From contig JBCCXA010000019.1 in the NCBI GenBank assembly GCA_039192515.1, forward strand, positions 1 through 64,000: 64,000 bases of DNA, given 5' to 3'. The position numbers were made by a program, and so were the translations under genes. The notes beneath the pieces are model-generated. The model did no database searches and was not told the origin of the DNA. It saw only the letters and a list, made by a program, of their open reading frames with translations. Shown piece after piece: positions 1-8,420 of this stretch. The stretch comes from Verrucomicrobiota bacterium. Lineage in GTDB: Bacteria > Verrucomicrobiota > Verrucomicrobiia > Methylacidiphilales > JBCCWR01. Position 1 is the first letter of the stretch. Every line of letters begins with the position of its first letter.

Positions 1-277
1 CTAAAAAGGATGTTTTTGAGACCCAAAATGACACTGATCATTTTGCGCTATTTTTATCGATATAGTAAAATTTAAATACTCGTATGTTGATTTAATTTAT
101 TAAAAAAAGTAAAAACCAGTCTTGTCGATCGGCAAATTCACTTCATGATGTGGCATCTTGCGAATCATTGGAGAAGGTGCCATGATCATGAATATATCTT
201 CTTTGGTTTTAAAATGCCAAGTGACTCGGGTAAAAGAGTATCCCAAGGTTTGCTGATCAACCATAAAGAGAGAAGAA
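1..277. other. Non-coding stretch at window edge
   Basis: No convincing gene. The only structure noticed is an imperfect hairpin at 151-182 (TGGCATCTT paired with AAGGTGCCA, one G-U pair) without a T-tract. Confidence 0.4.
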
Positions 278-496
278 ATGAATATAAGAAAAGCAGATGT
301 TGCCTTTGTAGAGGAGCTTGTAAGTAGGGCTGGTGACAAGGATATGACCATGATGGTCACAATAAATAAGCAGAAACTTTACATCCCTATGAGTAAGAAG
401 GAGTCTATACGGCTTTCTGAGATATGTGAGGCTCAGGGGTTACCGAGGACTGAGTTACTCAAGAGGCAGCTTTCACAGGAAAAGGTTTATGCGTAA
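278..496 (+). CDS. Small hypothetical protein, possibly ribbon-helix-helix-like
   Basis: A 72-residue ORF with an ATG start preceded by a purine-rich stretch (AGAGAGAAGAA) that could act as a ribosome-binding site. The C-terminal half (PMSKKESIRLSEICEAQG and on) has the strand-helix-turn-helix look of RHH/CopG-type DNA-binding proteins, where a Ser/Lys-Glu start of helix 1 is followed by a Gly turn and a second helix containing R-x-E-L. This resemblance is by eye only. It lies alone in a gene-poor stretch upstream of a decayed insertion sequence. I do not recognise a specific family, and it could be a remnant. Confidence 0.4.
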   Translation: MNIRKADVAFVEELVSRAGDKDMTMMVTINKQKLYIPMSKKESIRLSEICEAQGLPRTELLKRQLSQEKVYA

Positions 497-720
497 GGCT
501 GCTTTCTTCCAAATGTAGGAGACATGAGGATGAAGTCTTTAGGTTGATGAGTCTCCGGAAGACAAGAGCGACTGGGAGCCTTTGACGGTGGTTTCAAGTA
601 GACTACTTGAAATTCCTAGCTCTTTATCGCTGAAAGAACAAGCTCCCTCTCATTATCGGGGTCTGGAAGCCTCAGGTCTCAGAAAGATTCGAGGTATAGG
701 CCGATCGGTTCATCAGGATT

Positions 721-996
721 TTAATCAGGGCCTTTAAGCGTTAGCTTGCCTAGATCATATAGCCTCGTAAATACAATATCCTTTTGGTCATTGGCTAGGC
801 CTAGAAATCTCTGGATTTGATTTAATTGAGCAACAGCAAGCAGTTCGATATGGCTGTCTACTATTACTTCTTCTTGGCTAAGTATCTGTCTTAGGTCATC
901 TTGGATACTGTTAAATTTGTATTTGTTCTGATCTAGTTTCATTTTTAAATCTTCTACTTCTTCAGGACTCAATCTAAAGCGCTCGGCTAAGACATC
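721..996 (-). pseudogene. Hypothetical ORF interrupted by the IS630-like element (3' part)
   Basis: This minus-strand fragment encodes a charged, helical C-terminal part (LSPEEVEDLKMKLDQNK and on). It is open without interruption from the insertion point at the left end of the IS to its stop. Removing the IS plus one copy of the TA duplication joins it in frame to 2081-2019. The result is an ORF of about 112 residues from a possible TTG at 2081, just after an in-frame TGA at 2088-2090. The in-frame junction supports a real coding region before insertion, but I do not recognise the product. A shorter ORF starting at TTG 972 could still be translated. Confidence 0.45.
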
Positions 997-998
997 TA

Positions 999-1015
999 GA
1001 GCGTTTTACATTTAG
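999..1015 (+). repeat. Left terminal inverted repeat of the IS630-like element
   Basis: GAGCGTTTTACATTTAG, matching the complement of the right end with one mismatch, next to a TA target copy. Confidence 0.85.
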
Positions 1016-1063
1016 TTATTATCATTCTGTACATTATAAGGGTATGGAACTATAAGCTTAAGG

Positions 1064-1999
1064 ATGAAAGCATATAGTAAGGATTTAAGAGAGAAGATCA
1101 TAAGAGCCCTAGAATCAGGCATGAGTCAAACACAGGCATCAATAGCCTTTGGAGTTTGCCGAATGACGGTGTCTGGATACTGGCAGCGCTATAAGAAAGA
1201 GGGTCAGGTCTATTGTAAGCAAATAGGAGGTTATGGTAAAAGTAAACTAAGAGGGCTGAAGACGAGGTCATCAAATGGATTGAGGCCAAGCCTGAACTCA
1301 CACTCAAGCAACTAAGCCACAAGCTAGAAAAGCATTGTGGGATCAAACTGACCCTTAGAACCTTACATTATCACTTAAAGAAAATGGGCTATAGCTTTAA
1401 AAAAAACGTTTCGGGCCAGCGAGCGTGGGCGCACTGATATACAAGCCAAACGCCAAGAATGGATGTGGTATCAACTCCGCTGGAATCCACAACGACTTGT
1501 TTTCCTTGATGAGACAGGAGTCAATACCAAGATGACACCTCTCTATGGCCGGTCCTTGCGAGGCCAAAGGTGTCAGAGCCATGTTCCATACGGGCATTGG
1601 AATAGTTCAACATTCCTAGCAGCCTTAAGACATGAAAAGCTTACCGCCCCACTACTCATTGAAGGGGCAATGGACGGAGCGGTGTTCGTAGGCTATATCG
1701 AGCAGCAACTCTGCCCCACTTTGGAGCAAGGTGATATTGTCATCTGTGATAATTTGCCAGCTCACAGGGTCAAAGGGGTCAGAGAAGCTATCGAAGCTGC
1801 AGGAGCCAAACTTTTTTACTCACCAGCTTAGAGTCCTGATCTCAACCCTATCGAAATGGCTTTTGCAAAGTTTAAAACACTTCTTAGAGATGCGGCTAAG
1901 AGAACTTGGGATGATTTAGTTGAGGCCGTAAATGACGCCTTTGACTCTTTTACTTCCCAAGATTGCACAAACTTCTTTAGCCATTGTCACTATGTATAA
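1064..1999 (+). pseudogene. IS630-family transposase, frameshifted and with a nonsense codon
   Basis: The N-terminal part (1064 to about 1250) is a helix-turn-helix domain (KDLREKIIRALESGMSQTQA). The middle part is in another frame (EDEVIKWIEAKPELTLKQL), and the catalytic part returns to the first frame. The second shift falls at a run of eight A around 1398-1405, where seven would keep the frame. The DDE motifs are visible: first Asp in RLVFLDETGVNT, second Asp in VICDNLPAH, and Glu in SPDLNPIE. A TAG at 1829-1831 sits exactly where the family usually has Tyr before SPDLNPIE. The reading then continues in the same frame to TAA at 1997-1999. Two compensating frameshifts plus one nonsense codon mark it as a pseudogene. 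Slippage on the A-run could rescue one shift but not the stop. Confidence 0.9.
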
Positions 2000-2001
2000 A
2001 C

Positions 2002-2018
2002 CTAAATGTAAAATGCTC
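2002..2018 (-). repeat. Right terminal inverted repeat of the IS630-like element
   Basis: CTAAATGTAAAATGCTC, the inverted copy of the left end with one mismatch, followed by the TA target duplicate at 2019-2020. Confidence 0.85.
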
Positions 2019-2087
2019 TAGGTGGGCGCGTTCGAGGAGTTGTAGTTCTTTATGTGGAAAAAGAGAAAGTGGATAATGCAATCCCTT
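2019..2087 (-). pseudogene. 5' part of the ORF interrupted by the IS630-like element
   Basis: Reading the minus strand from 2087 gives KGLHYPLSLFPHKELQLLE and continues to the TA target at 2019-2020, where it joins the frame of the fragment at 721-996. The only candidate start is TTG at 2081. The assignment rests on frame continuity alone. Confidence 0.35.
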
Positions 2088-2412
2088 TCATATTTTTGGG
2101 GGATTATTTTCAGAGAGACACCCACTCATTTCGCGAGGGATCTCATCAGTAAGAGTTCTAATCTATCTTTTAGGGTCCAAATGCCGGTTTATGAGCTTAT
2201 TCCTATACCTTTGTGGGAAGGGTCACCGCCTTTTGAGCCTAAGAGAAAAGAATTTGTAAATTATCATCCTTAGATGAGTATTAGGAGTATGGCAGCCTTG
2301 GAAGTATTTTTTCAATCCGAGACCAGACGTCCCATAAGAAAAATCTCTATGAAGAAATAGCAAAGGCTCTGGAAACAGTGCCTTTGCTTATCTCAGAGTA
2401 AAAAAAGAGCTT
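2088..2412. other. Intergenic stretch with a terminator-like hairpin
   Basis: No convincing gene. An open frame at 2052-2273 (+) has no recognisable domain and overlaps the end of the IS target region. The clearest element is the hairpin listed at 2359-2388. Confidence 0.4.
2359..2388 (-). terminator. Terminator-like hairpin after the peroxiredoxin gene
   Basis: AGCAAAGGC and GCCTTTGCT form a perfect 9-bp stem, extended by CTG/CAG beyond a single mismatch and closed by a four-base loop. It lies about 25 bases past the minus-strand peroxiredoxin stop. Downstream on the minus strand is T-rich but not a clean T-tract, so rho-independent termination is likely but not certain. Confidence 0.55.
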
Positions 2413-2898
2413 TTAAGCCGTGACAGTCTCGCCGAGAGCTTTTTTAATCTCGGCAAAGTTTGGCAAGTCTTTCGGTGTAGGCGTTTGCTCACTGTAAATA
2501 ACTTCACCGTCTTTATTAATGACGAAAGCGGCGCGCGCACTGACGGATCCTAAACCTAAGAGATCAGGCAGTAATACGTCATAATCCTGGGCTGTTTTCT
2601 TGTTGAGGTCACTCAAAATTTTGATGTCAATTTTCTCTTTTTGAGCCCACACTTCTTGAGCAAATGGACTATCCACACTGATAGCATAAACTTCAGCATT
2701 TAGTTCCTCATATTGCTTAATTCCAGAAGTGATATCGCACATTTCTTGAGTGCATACACTAGTGAATGCTAATGGGAAGAAGAGCAAAACAGTATTCTTC
2801 TCGCCAAAGTTATCACTAAGCGTGATGTCTTGAATCCCTTCGTTTGTTTTGCACTTTAGGGTGAAGTCGGGAGCTTTAGTTCCAACTGTTATAGCCAT
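2413..2898 (-). CDS. Peroxiredoxin (AhpE/redoxin family)
   Basis: A 161-residue thioredoxin-fold peroxidase that reduces peroxides in the cytoplasm. The peroxidatic Cys is C49 in the motif [13 protein letters not shown], with Thr/Pro of the family active site just before it. A second Cys lies at position 54, and a conserved Arg at about 122 ([11 protein letters not shown]) probably completes the active site. PLAFTSVC is closer to AhpE-type enzymes than to typical 2-Cys AhpC. Length is normal for the family. ATG at 2898 is preceded by a strong AAGGAG site. It lies 21 bp downstream of pnp on the same strand and may be co-transcribed with it, with a hairpin at 2359-2388 as the end. Confidence 0.9.
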   Translation of the reverse strand: MAITVGTKAPDFTLKCKTNEGIQDITLSDNFGEKNTVLLFFPLAFTSVCTQEMCDITSGIKQYEELNAEVYAISVDSPFAQEVWAQKEKIDIKILSDLNKKTAQDYDVLLPDLLGLGSVSARAAFVINKDGEVIYSEQTPTPKDLPNFAEIKKALGETVTA

Positions 2899-2919
2899 AA
2901 TATCTCCTTTGGTTTTGGG

Positions 2920-5073
2920 TTACTGGGAAACGGGTTGTTTCTCGGATTCTTTTTCTTCATTTTCAGCAATATCCTTCATTGCAGCCTTGCGTGAAAGTTT
3001 GACTCTTCCTTTGTCATCAATACCAATGCATTTTATCCAGACTTCCTCTCCAACTTTTACAACGTCCGCAACTTTATTGACGCGTGTGTCAGATAATTCT
3101 GAAATATGCACAAGACCATCTCGTCCAGGAAATACTTCTACAAAAGCACCAAAGTCCTTGATAGAAACAACGCGGCCACGATAGATCTTGCCAACGATGA
3201 TTTCCCCGCACATACCATCGACAATTTCCTTGGCACGCTCCATACCTTGAGGATTGGTACAATAAATTTTGACAGTCCCATCATCATCAATATTAATTTC
3301 TGCTCCTGTTTCTGCGGCGATTCCTTTAATAGTCTTACCACCGGGTCCAATTAATAGGCCGATCTTATCAGGATTAATTTTTAAGGTCTCAATGCGTGGA
3401 GCATACTTGGATAATTCGTTACGAGGGGATGCCATAACAGTATCCATGAAGTCCAAAACCTTTAAGCGTGATCGGGTTGCACGATCTACCGCTTCTTTAA
3501 ATAATGTTAGGGATATACCGGGAAGTTTTAGATCTAACTGAAATCCGGTTACTCCATCTCTAGTGCCGCAAAGCTTGAAGTCCATATCGCCAAAGTGGTC
3601 TTCACTTCCAATGATGTCGTCGAGCAAAGTATAGCGCTTGATTTTGTTTTGCTCATCGAACTCGGTTACCAACCCGCAAGAAATACCTGCTACTGGTTTT
3701 GTGAGAGGGACGCCGGCATCCATAAGTGCTAAAGTTCCGCCGCATACGGAAGCCATTGAAGTAGATCCGTTAGACTCCATGATTTCAGAGCTGACACGAA
3801 TAGCGTAAGGAAATTCCTCTTCCGGTGGAATAACCGCAACGATGGAGCGTTCTGCTAGGGCTCCATGCCCAATTTCGCGTCTGTTAAGTCCGCCGGTGCG
3901 ACCTGTTTCACCCACACTGAATGGAGGGAAATTGTAATGTAAAATAAAACGCTTGGTGTCCACGCCGCCAGTGTAGCCATCAAGCTGTTGAGCTTCTTCC
4001 ACAGGTGCGAGGGTAGCTAAGCAAAGTGCCTGAGTTTCTCCTCTGGCAAATAGCGCTGAGCCGTGGGAGCGCGGAATGAGATCAACTTCTCCACTGAGAT
4101 CGCGGATTTTTTCAGTCGTTCTTCCATCGCAGCGTTGCTGTTTATCCAATATACTCAACCGAAAAGCTTTCTTTTGTAGGTAATCAAATGCTTGATTGAT
4201 TTCAAATTCAGTAGCATCTTCAAATTTCTCTAAAATTTTAGCCTCTACTTCATCTCTTAGTGTTGAAACCGCTTTTCCACGTTCTACCTTACTGGGCGTG
4301 TAGATAGCTTTTTCAATTCGGTCGCCGGCTACTTCGTAAGCAATTTCTAACAATTCTTCACGAACCAGCATAAGGGGTACTTCACGTTTAGTTTTTCCAG
4401 CTTTTTCAGCAAGCTCATTTTGTAAGGCGACTAGTTTAGTCACTTGCTCTTGAGCGTAATCGAGCGCTGCACAGAAATCTGCTTCGGGTATCTCCAAACC
4501 AGAGCCCTCTATCATGAGCACGTCTGTTTCGTTACCGACATAGACTAGATCTAGATCACTGTTTTCTTGCTCAACATGAGTGGGGTTAGCAATAAATTTG
4601 CCATCTAATCGTGCTATTCGAACGGCTCCCACTGGTCCTGCCCAAGGAATGTCCGAGAGCATGAGAGCTGCGGATGCTCCGTTTATAGATAAAATGTCGG
4701 GGTCATTTTCACCATCAGCTGAAAGCAAAACACTAATAATTTGAGTATCATAGAGATAGCCCTTTGGAAAAAGGGGGCGAAGTGGACGGTCTGTCATTCT
4801 GGCTGTTAAAATTTCCTTTTCGCTTGGACGGCCCTCGCGCTTGAAATAGCCACCGGGAAATTGTCCCGCAGCCGCAGCCTTCTCTCGGTAATCAACAGTT
4901 AACGGGAAAAAGTCTTGTCCCTCCTTGACTTTGGTTTGCGAGACTGCCGTTACTAAAATGATTGTTTCGCCTGACCGGATAGTGACTGCACCATCAGCAA
5001 GTTTGGCAACTTTACCTGTTTCAAATGTGATTTCTTTACCATCTAGTTCGGTAGAGAGTGTGGTTGTAGACAT
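2920..5073 (-). CDS. pnp: Polyribonucleotide nucleotidyltransferase (PNPase)
   Basis: A 717-residue 3'-5' exoribonuclease that degrades RNA by phosphorolysis, a core part of mRNA turnover. It has the full family architecture: a first RNase PH domain, a helical linker, a second RNase PH domain with the catalytic Asp cluster ([13 protein letters not shown], about residues 490-503, then FQLDLK), a KH domain around 565-615 ([13 protein letters not shown]) and an S1 domain around 625-695 ([19 protein letters not shown]). The C-terminus is a short acidic tail. It follows rpsO on the same strand with a 181-bp gap holding a long hairpin, the usual rpsO-pnp order in bacteria. Confidence 0.98.
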   Translation of the reverse strand: MSTTTLSTELDGKEITFETGKVAKLADGAVTIRSGETIILVTAVSQTKVKEGQDFFPLTVDYREKAAAAGQFPGGYFKREGRPSEKEILTARMTDRPLRPLFPKGYLYDTQIISVLLSADGENDPDILSINGASAALMLSDIPWAGPVGAVRIARLDGKFIANPTHVEQENSDLDLVYVGNETDVLMIEGSGLEIPEADFCAALDYAQEQVTKLVALQNELAEKAGKTKREVPLMLVREELLEIAYEVAGDRIEKAIYTPSKVERGKAVSTLRDEVEAKILEKFEDATEFEINQAFDYLQKKAFRLSILDKQQRCDGRTTEKIRDLSGEVDLIPRSHGSALFARGETQALCLATLAPVEEAQQLDGYTGGVDTKRFILHYNFPPFSVGETGRTGGLNRREIGHGALAERSIVAVIPPEEEFPYAIRVSSEIMESNGSTSMASVCGGTLALMDAGVPLTKPVAGISCGLVTEFDEQNKIKRYTLLDDIIGSEDHFGDMDFKLCGTRDGVTGFQLDLKLPGISLTLFKEAVDRATRSRLKVLDFMDTVMASPRNELSKYAPRIETLKINPDKIGLLIGPGGKTIKGIAAETGAEINIDDDGTVKIYCTNPQGMERAKEIVDGMCGEIIVGKIYRGRVVSIKDFGAFVEVFPGRDGLVHISELSDTRVNKVADVVKVGEEVWIKCIGIDDKGRVKLSRKAAMKDIAENEEKESEKQPVSQ

Positions 5074-5160
5074 GTGTGTTCCTCTGCTTTCTTATTATAA
5101 TTTGGTTTTGATTTGATGCTATGATTTAGCAGTGAGAACGACATTTTCGAAAGAGAGGGC

Positions 5161-5207
5161 AGAGGACAAATCAAACTCATGAGACCTGTGGCTTTGATTT
5201 GTTCTCT
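5161..5207 (-). promoter_or_regulatory. Long hairpin in the rpsO-pnp intergenic region
   Basis: Arms of 15 bases (5161-5175 AGAGGACAAATCAAA and 5193-5207 TTTGATTTGTTCTCT) pair with a single mismatch around a 17-base loop. It sits in the leader of pnp, about 90 bases before its ATG. In enterobacteria the pnp leader forms an RNase III-cleaved hairpin used in PNPase autoregulation. A similar role here is inference from position and shape only. Confidence 0.55.
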
Positions 5208-5217
5208 GGAACTCATT

Positions 5218-5240
5218 AGAAAAGCCGCACCTTTCGGGCT
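5218..5240 (-). terminator. Weak terminator-like hairpin after rpsO
   Basis: On the minus strand AGCC and GGCT enclose a 10-base loop and are followed by TTTTCT, just past the rpsO stop. The short stem suggests partial termination, consistent with read-through into pnp. Confidence 0.35.
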
Positions 5241-5254
5241 AGAATGATAACATA

Positions 5255-5518
5255 TTACTTACGTATTTTTAGTTTCTTGATAAGGCTTTCGTAACGAGGC
5301 CTGTCGGTACGAATAAGGTAATCAAGAAGCTTACGACGACGGCTGACCATTTTAATAAGACCACGGCGAGAGCTGTGATCTTTTTTCGAGACTTTAAGGT
5401 GCTCTGTTAGATGATTAATACGATGAGTCAGCAGCGCGACTTGCACATCCGCCGACCCCGTGTCGCCTTCATGCAATCCATTATCTTTAATGATATTCTG
5501 TTTTAATACTGCTTCCAT
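5255..5518 (-). CDS. rpsO: 30S ribosomal protein S15
   Basis: An 87-residue protein that binds 16S rRNA early in small-subunit assembly. Family features are clear: [17 protein letters not shown] near residues 19-35, [19 protein letters not shown] in the middle, and the RRRKLLDYL helix. Length is standard. ATG at 5518 fits the family start. It lies directly upstream of pnp in the conserved arrangement. Confidence 0.98.
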   Translation of the reverse strand: MEAVLKQNIIKDNGLHEGDTGSADVQVALLTHRINHLTEHLKVSKKDHSSRRGLIKMVSRRRKLLDYLIRTDRPRYESLIKKLKIRK

Positions 5519-5704
5519 AATTATTGGATCTGGAAATTTGCCTTAGCATGACCAATTCGTCAAGAAGATTTATAGGAAAGTTCAACATAGTAAAACTGCC
5601 GAGTATACTTTTTAAAAAGCCGCAATATAGCATATACATCTTAATGGCTGGGTTACAATGCTAGTGCATCAAGTTATAAACTGAGCATGGCATAAGTGAT
5701 TTAA

Positions 5705-5908
5705 TTATGGAGTTTTAGAGACGGGTTTCTTGGTTAAGTGGAAATAAGGCACAAAGAGTAGCAATGCAATTGACACAGAAATTGGAGGACGAGCAATGCC
5801 TGGAGCACTCAGTCGTGCAGATGTTTTTGAGTTGATCATGGATGGTTTCTGTAAGAGAGGTTTTCGCAGCAGAATTTTATCCCACATCACTGTGAGTTTG
5901 TTTTTCAT
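5705..5908 (-). CDS. Possible small membrane protein, doubtful
   Basis: A 67-residue ORF from ATG 5908, with AGGA five bases upstream. The N-terminal half is basic, and the C-terminal half has one hydrophobic segment (ISVSIALLLFVPYF) that could span the membrane. I recognise no family. It lies in a stretch rich in decayed sequence, so it may be a remnant or chance ORF. An earlier TTG at 5932 keeps the same frame. Confidence 0.22.
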   Translation of the reverse strand: MKNKLTVMWDKILLRKPLLQKPSMINSKTSARLSAPGIARPPISVSIALLLFVPYFHLTKKPVSKTP

Positions 5909-5998
5909 GTTCCTACGGACTTCCCTAAGCAAGGTAAAGTCTTTTCCACGAAGTTGCTCAAAGAGCTGCTTGCTCTAGCATATTGAATTAAATTTTGA

Positions 5999-6095
5999 GC
6001 TGAATGGTGCAATAGAGTCTTAAAGATCTGCACAAGATCTTGGTCCCAAGAAACCTAGAGTCTGCTAGAGGTATCATCTTTTGATACATTTTGGT
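5999..6095 (+). repeat. Dispersed repeat, copy A
   Basis: GAATGGTGCAATAGAG begins a stretch of about 95 bp that aligns with 32115-32212. By eye roughly 70% of positions are identical, with one gap. Shared blocks are ACAAGATC, AGAGTC, TATCATC and TTTTGATA. The last part also matches 9264-9300. This copy lacks an obvious right-hand inverted end. Confidence 0.55.
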
Positions 6096-6235
6096 TGTAA
6101 CCCGTCCTAAGTGGGGGGGGATTCAAGTGTTCACAGATTTTTGCGTCGGATTGGTTCTCTGATATTAGAATGACCCAAGCATCATTGGGCTAAGAGAAGA
6201 TTCTAGTCATATACTCTGAAAACCATATGAATTGA

Positions 6236-7270
6236 CTACTTCTTGAAGAAATAAAATATTCCGATGCCAACAACGACTACGCCTACTGAGATCAAAAAGA
6301 ATGCCATCAGAATGGCATAATGCTTACCTAGGCTTTTATCATTCGTAAGTTGACTTTGTGAAGGCTCTACAGCTTGATTTAAAGAGGGGTTGGTTTTACT
6401 CGTATTAGACATTGTAGGTTGGCTAGAGCTTTTGTTTTTCGTGGGTTGCTTCACCGTATTAGCTTTGACTAATTCGGTACTAGGTTCGACTGCGGTGGTA
6501 TTTTTACGGAGAAAGAGGTTTTGAATATCTTTATCTGATAAAGCTGTAGAGAAAATTTTTACATCATCAATTAACCCATCGAAATGATTTTCAGGGGTGA
6601 ACGTTGTCACATCAAGCCCACTATCAACGTCGAAATACCAGTCATGAGGAGCGCCAAGAGCGGAGCCTACGATATCTGACCGAATGAGGTTGTGATCAAG
6701 AAATTGATCTTTAGCAGCAATGATTCCATTAAGGAAAAGTGCACCCTCGCCGTTGTCAAAGCGCAAAACAACATGATTCCATTTTCCAAAAGGAAAGTCC
6801 GTTTTAAGCGAAAAATAAAACCACGCTCTAGGATTATTATTAAAACGGGTAAATGTACCCACGAGTTGAGAGTCTTGAAGGTAGATGGCCGATCCATTGC
6901 CCGATCCGATATTTAAAATAAATTGTTTGATTGGTCTGGACGCCGAGCTTTCTTTTGTTTTGAACCACAAGGAATAGGTTCTTTGATAATGCGATTCGTT
7001 TATGAAAGAAGTTTGCCTTTTTCTTCTTCTATTGGTGATGATGGATTTGCTTGATCTGGAAGAGTCAAACTGCATCGAGTGACTACCTTCTACACGATCA
7101 TCAGAAAAAGTGATGTTTTCAAGCTGTAGTAAATCGTGATTTTTCATGGTGTCATTACCATTCTCTTCCATGCGCCAGTGGATGGTGGGTTCAAGAGTAG
7201 TGGCCTGTGAATATGAGTAAGGGCAGAAGAGTAGGCAAATGAATGCGCAAGCGGTTGGTTTCAAGGACAT
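6236..7270 (-). CDS. LamG-domain surface protein with C-terminal membrane anchor
   Basis: A 344-residue protein with an N-terminal signal peptide (about residues 1-23), then a concanavalin A-like jelly-roll of the LamG/laminin G type (about 28-255). Family signs are WRMEENGND, YSLWFKTKE, WNHVVLRFDNGEGALFLNG and FDGLIDDVKIFSTALSD. A Ser/Thr/Asn/Lys-rich linker (about 260-315) and one transmembrane helix with a short basic tail (about 319-344) follow. The topology implies a domain outside the inner membrane held by the tail helix. The likely role is carbohydrate or protein binding, and the ligand cannot be told. It stands alone, transcribed toward the gene-poor stretch. ATG at 7270. Confidence 0.8.
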   Translation of the reverse strand: MSLKPTACAFICLLFCPYSYSQATTLEPTIHWRMEENGNDTMKNHDLLQLENITFSDDRVEGSHSMQFDSSRSSKSIITNRRRKRQTSFINESHYQRTYSLWFKTKESSASRPIKQFILNIGSGNGSAIYLQDSQLVGTFTRFNNNPRAWFYFSLKTDFPFGKWNHVVLRFDNGEGALFLNGIIAAKDQFLDHNLIRSDIVGSALGAPHDWYFDVDSGLDVTTFTPENHFDGLIDDVKIFSTALSDKDIQNLFLRKNTTAVEPSTELVKANTVKQPTKNKSSSQPTMSNTSKTNPSLNQAVEPSQSQLTNDKSLGKHYAILMAFFLISVGVVVVGIGIFYFFKK

Positions 7271-7385
7271 GACTAGTAGACTGATATATCGACCATTAAA
7301 AATTTCATATTACTGATTCGGAGAAAAACCTAATAACTTTGTTGAACCTATAATAGTTGCTATTCAGTTACAAATCAGTAAGTAG
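7271..7385. other. Spacer between LamG gene and SRP RNA
   Basis: AT-rich spacer. It forms the 3' flank of the minus-strand SRP RNA and the upstream region of the LamG gene. No clear T-tract terminator was seen. Confidence 0.3.
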
Positions 7386-7473
7386 GCCAGGATGGCGGCA
7401 GTGGAGGTCAGGGTACCGTTGCTGCCTTTCAGCCCTGGCGGGGTTCGCCAGCCGCCACTCCACCATCACTGGT
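7386..7473 (-). ncRNA. ffs: Signal recognition particle RNA, small bacterial (4.5S) type
   Basis: Read on the minus strand, the segment folds into one long hairpin. The 5' arm (CCAGTGATGGTGGAGTGGCG) pairs with the 3' arm (CCTCCACTGCCGCCATCCTG) with small bulges. The apical part carries the SRP domain IV signature: GCGAACCCCGCCAGGGC, a GAAA-type loop, then GGCAGCAACGGTA. The CAGG...AGCA internal loop binds Ffh and the tetraloop contacts FtsY. Length, about 88 nt, suits the small bacterial class that lacks the Alu domain. A promoter (7480-7508) puts the start at about A7473. Confidence 0.9.
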
Positions 7474-7479
7474 GAAAAG

Positions 7480-7508
7480 AGCATATCTTTTTAGTAAAGG
7501 TAAGACAA
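7480..7508 (-). promoter_or_regulatory. Sigma-70-type promoter of the SRP RNA gene
   Basis: On the minus strand a -35 box TTGTCT (7508-7503) and a -10 box TATGCT (7485-7480) are separated by exactly 17 bases. An A seven bases past the -10 box lies at the first base of the folded SRP RNA. Confidence 0.7.
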
Positions 7509-7570
7509 GCATTGACTTTTAGGGAAATTGTAAGTTTTTGCTAACGAATCTATTATTCGAGCTATATGGT

Positions 7571-8317
7571 TCAAAGAAATGGCTCGAGCGGGTTTGTCTT
7601 ACCTTTTAGCCATCCTATTATGATGTTTATACCAATAGATGGACCGGAGTGAGGAATAAATTTGACAGATTTCGGGCATAGAGATCGCATGTTGCTAGCA
7701 ATCACAGCAATACCTAAGTCTGTGGTCGCCATCATAATGGCTACTAGCAAGTTCGAGTCAGGCACTCCCTCGAGTCCACCGAATATATTCTGATAGAGTT
7801 GAGGGTTTCGATTTTTTGGGAAAAGAATAACTTTTTGATCTTTTAGATGTGAGAGTTTCAGTCTTGTTTTTTTACTAAGGGGGTTATCTTTAGAAATGGC
7901 AAAACCTAGTTTGTCTCGAGCAATTTTCGAGGAGGAAATATTTTGGTGTTTAAGTGAATCTAGAAAGAAACCGCATTCTAGGGATCCGGAAAGAATTTTT
8001 TGCCGGATTCCTGAGGAAGAATCTTCTTTTAAAGCTAGTTCATAATCTGGATATGCCCTTTTGAATTTAATCAATGGCTCGTGAATAAAGTTAAATACTG
8101 GCATTCCTACTATGCGAATTCGCATGAGTCCTGCCTTGCTAGATGCTGCGTTCGAATAACAGAAAACCGAGAATTTCCTCCAGCTCCTTGATTCTACGGC
8201 TTAATGCCGGTTGGATGATCCGGAGCTCTTCAGCCGTTATGCGATAATGAAGGTTTTTAGAGAGAGCCGTAAACGCCTTAAATGGGAAAAGGAAAATCTT
8301 TCGTGTAAAGAATTCAT
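7571..8317 (-). pseudogene. LysR-family transcriptional regulator, decayed
   Basis: The N-terminal winged HTH is recognisable from ATG 8317 (MNSLHERFSFSHLR, frameshift near 8270-8283, then FTALSKNLHYRITAEELRII and QPALSRRIKELEEILG). A TAG at 8139-8141 follows LLFERSI. The substrate-binding domain resumes in another frame from 8125 (RIRIVGMPVF, then VAIMMATTDLGIAVIA) to the stop near 7571. The linker normally found between the two domains is largely missing, so a deletion accompanies the frameshift. It is divergent to a decayed SDR gene at 8421-9163. That is the classic LysR-target arrangement, and both partners have decayed. Confidence 0.8.
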
Positions 8318-8420
8318 TATTTCATTTCAAGCATTAATAAAAGAAAATTATTATTAGAATCCAAATTAAAGATTCAAGATAATATGGTCTTGTAAAACTA
8401 ATTCATGAGAAAGGAAATTG

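Larger units (their letters stand above)
999..2018 (+). mobile_element. IS630/Tc1-mariner-type insertion sequence, decayed
   Basis: A 1020-bp element bounded by 17-bp terminal inverted repeats (GAGCGTTTTACATTTAG at 999-1015 and CTAAATGTAAAATGCTC at 2002-2018, one mismatch). A TA dinucleotide flanks it on both sides (997-998 and 2019-2020), which is the target duplication expected for the IS630 family. It carries one transposase gene in the same orientation, now broken. Length, ends and target all agree with the family. It cannot move by itself because the transposase is interrupted, though the intact ends could be mobilised in trans. Confidence 0.9.
5519..6235. other. Long gene-poor stretch between rpsO and the LamG gene
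   Basis: About 700 bp with no recognised gene. It contains one weak small ORF (5705-5908, minus), one copy of a dispersed repeat (5999-6095), a run of eight G at about 6112-6119, and a small hairpin (CCCAA/TTGGG near 6173-6190) after the LamG gene. Confidence 0.5.

Noticed and set aside
1398..1405. Programmed frameshift on the A8 run of the transposase
   Set aside because: Slippage is possible there, but a second shift near 1250 and a TAG remain, so decay is simpler.
1463..1831. Central transposase ORF as a separate intact gene
   Set aside because: It has only two of the three DDE residues; the third follows the TAG in the same frame.
2052..2273. 73-residue plus-strand ORF after the IS
   Set aside because: No domain, no ribosome-binding site, and it overlaps the rejoined minus-strand ORF.
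6112..6119. Run of eight G as a regulatory or phase-variation tract
   Set aside because: No gene or promoter is placed to respond to it.
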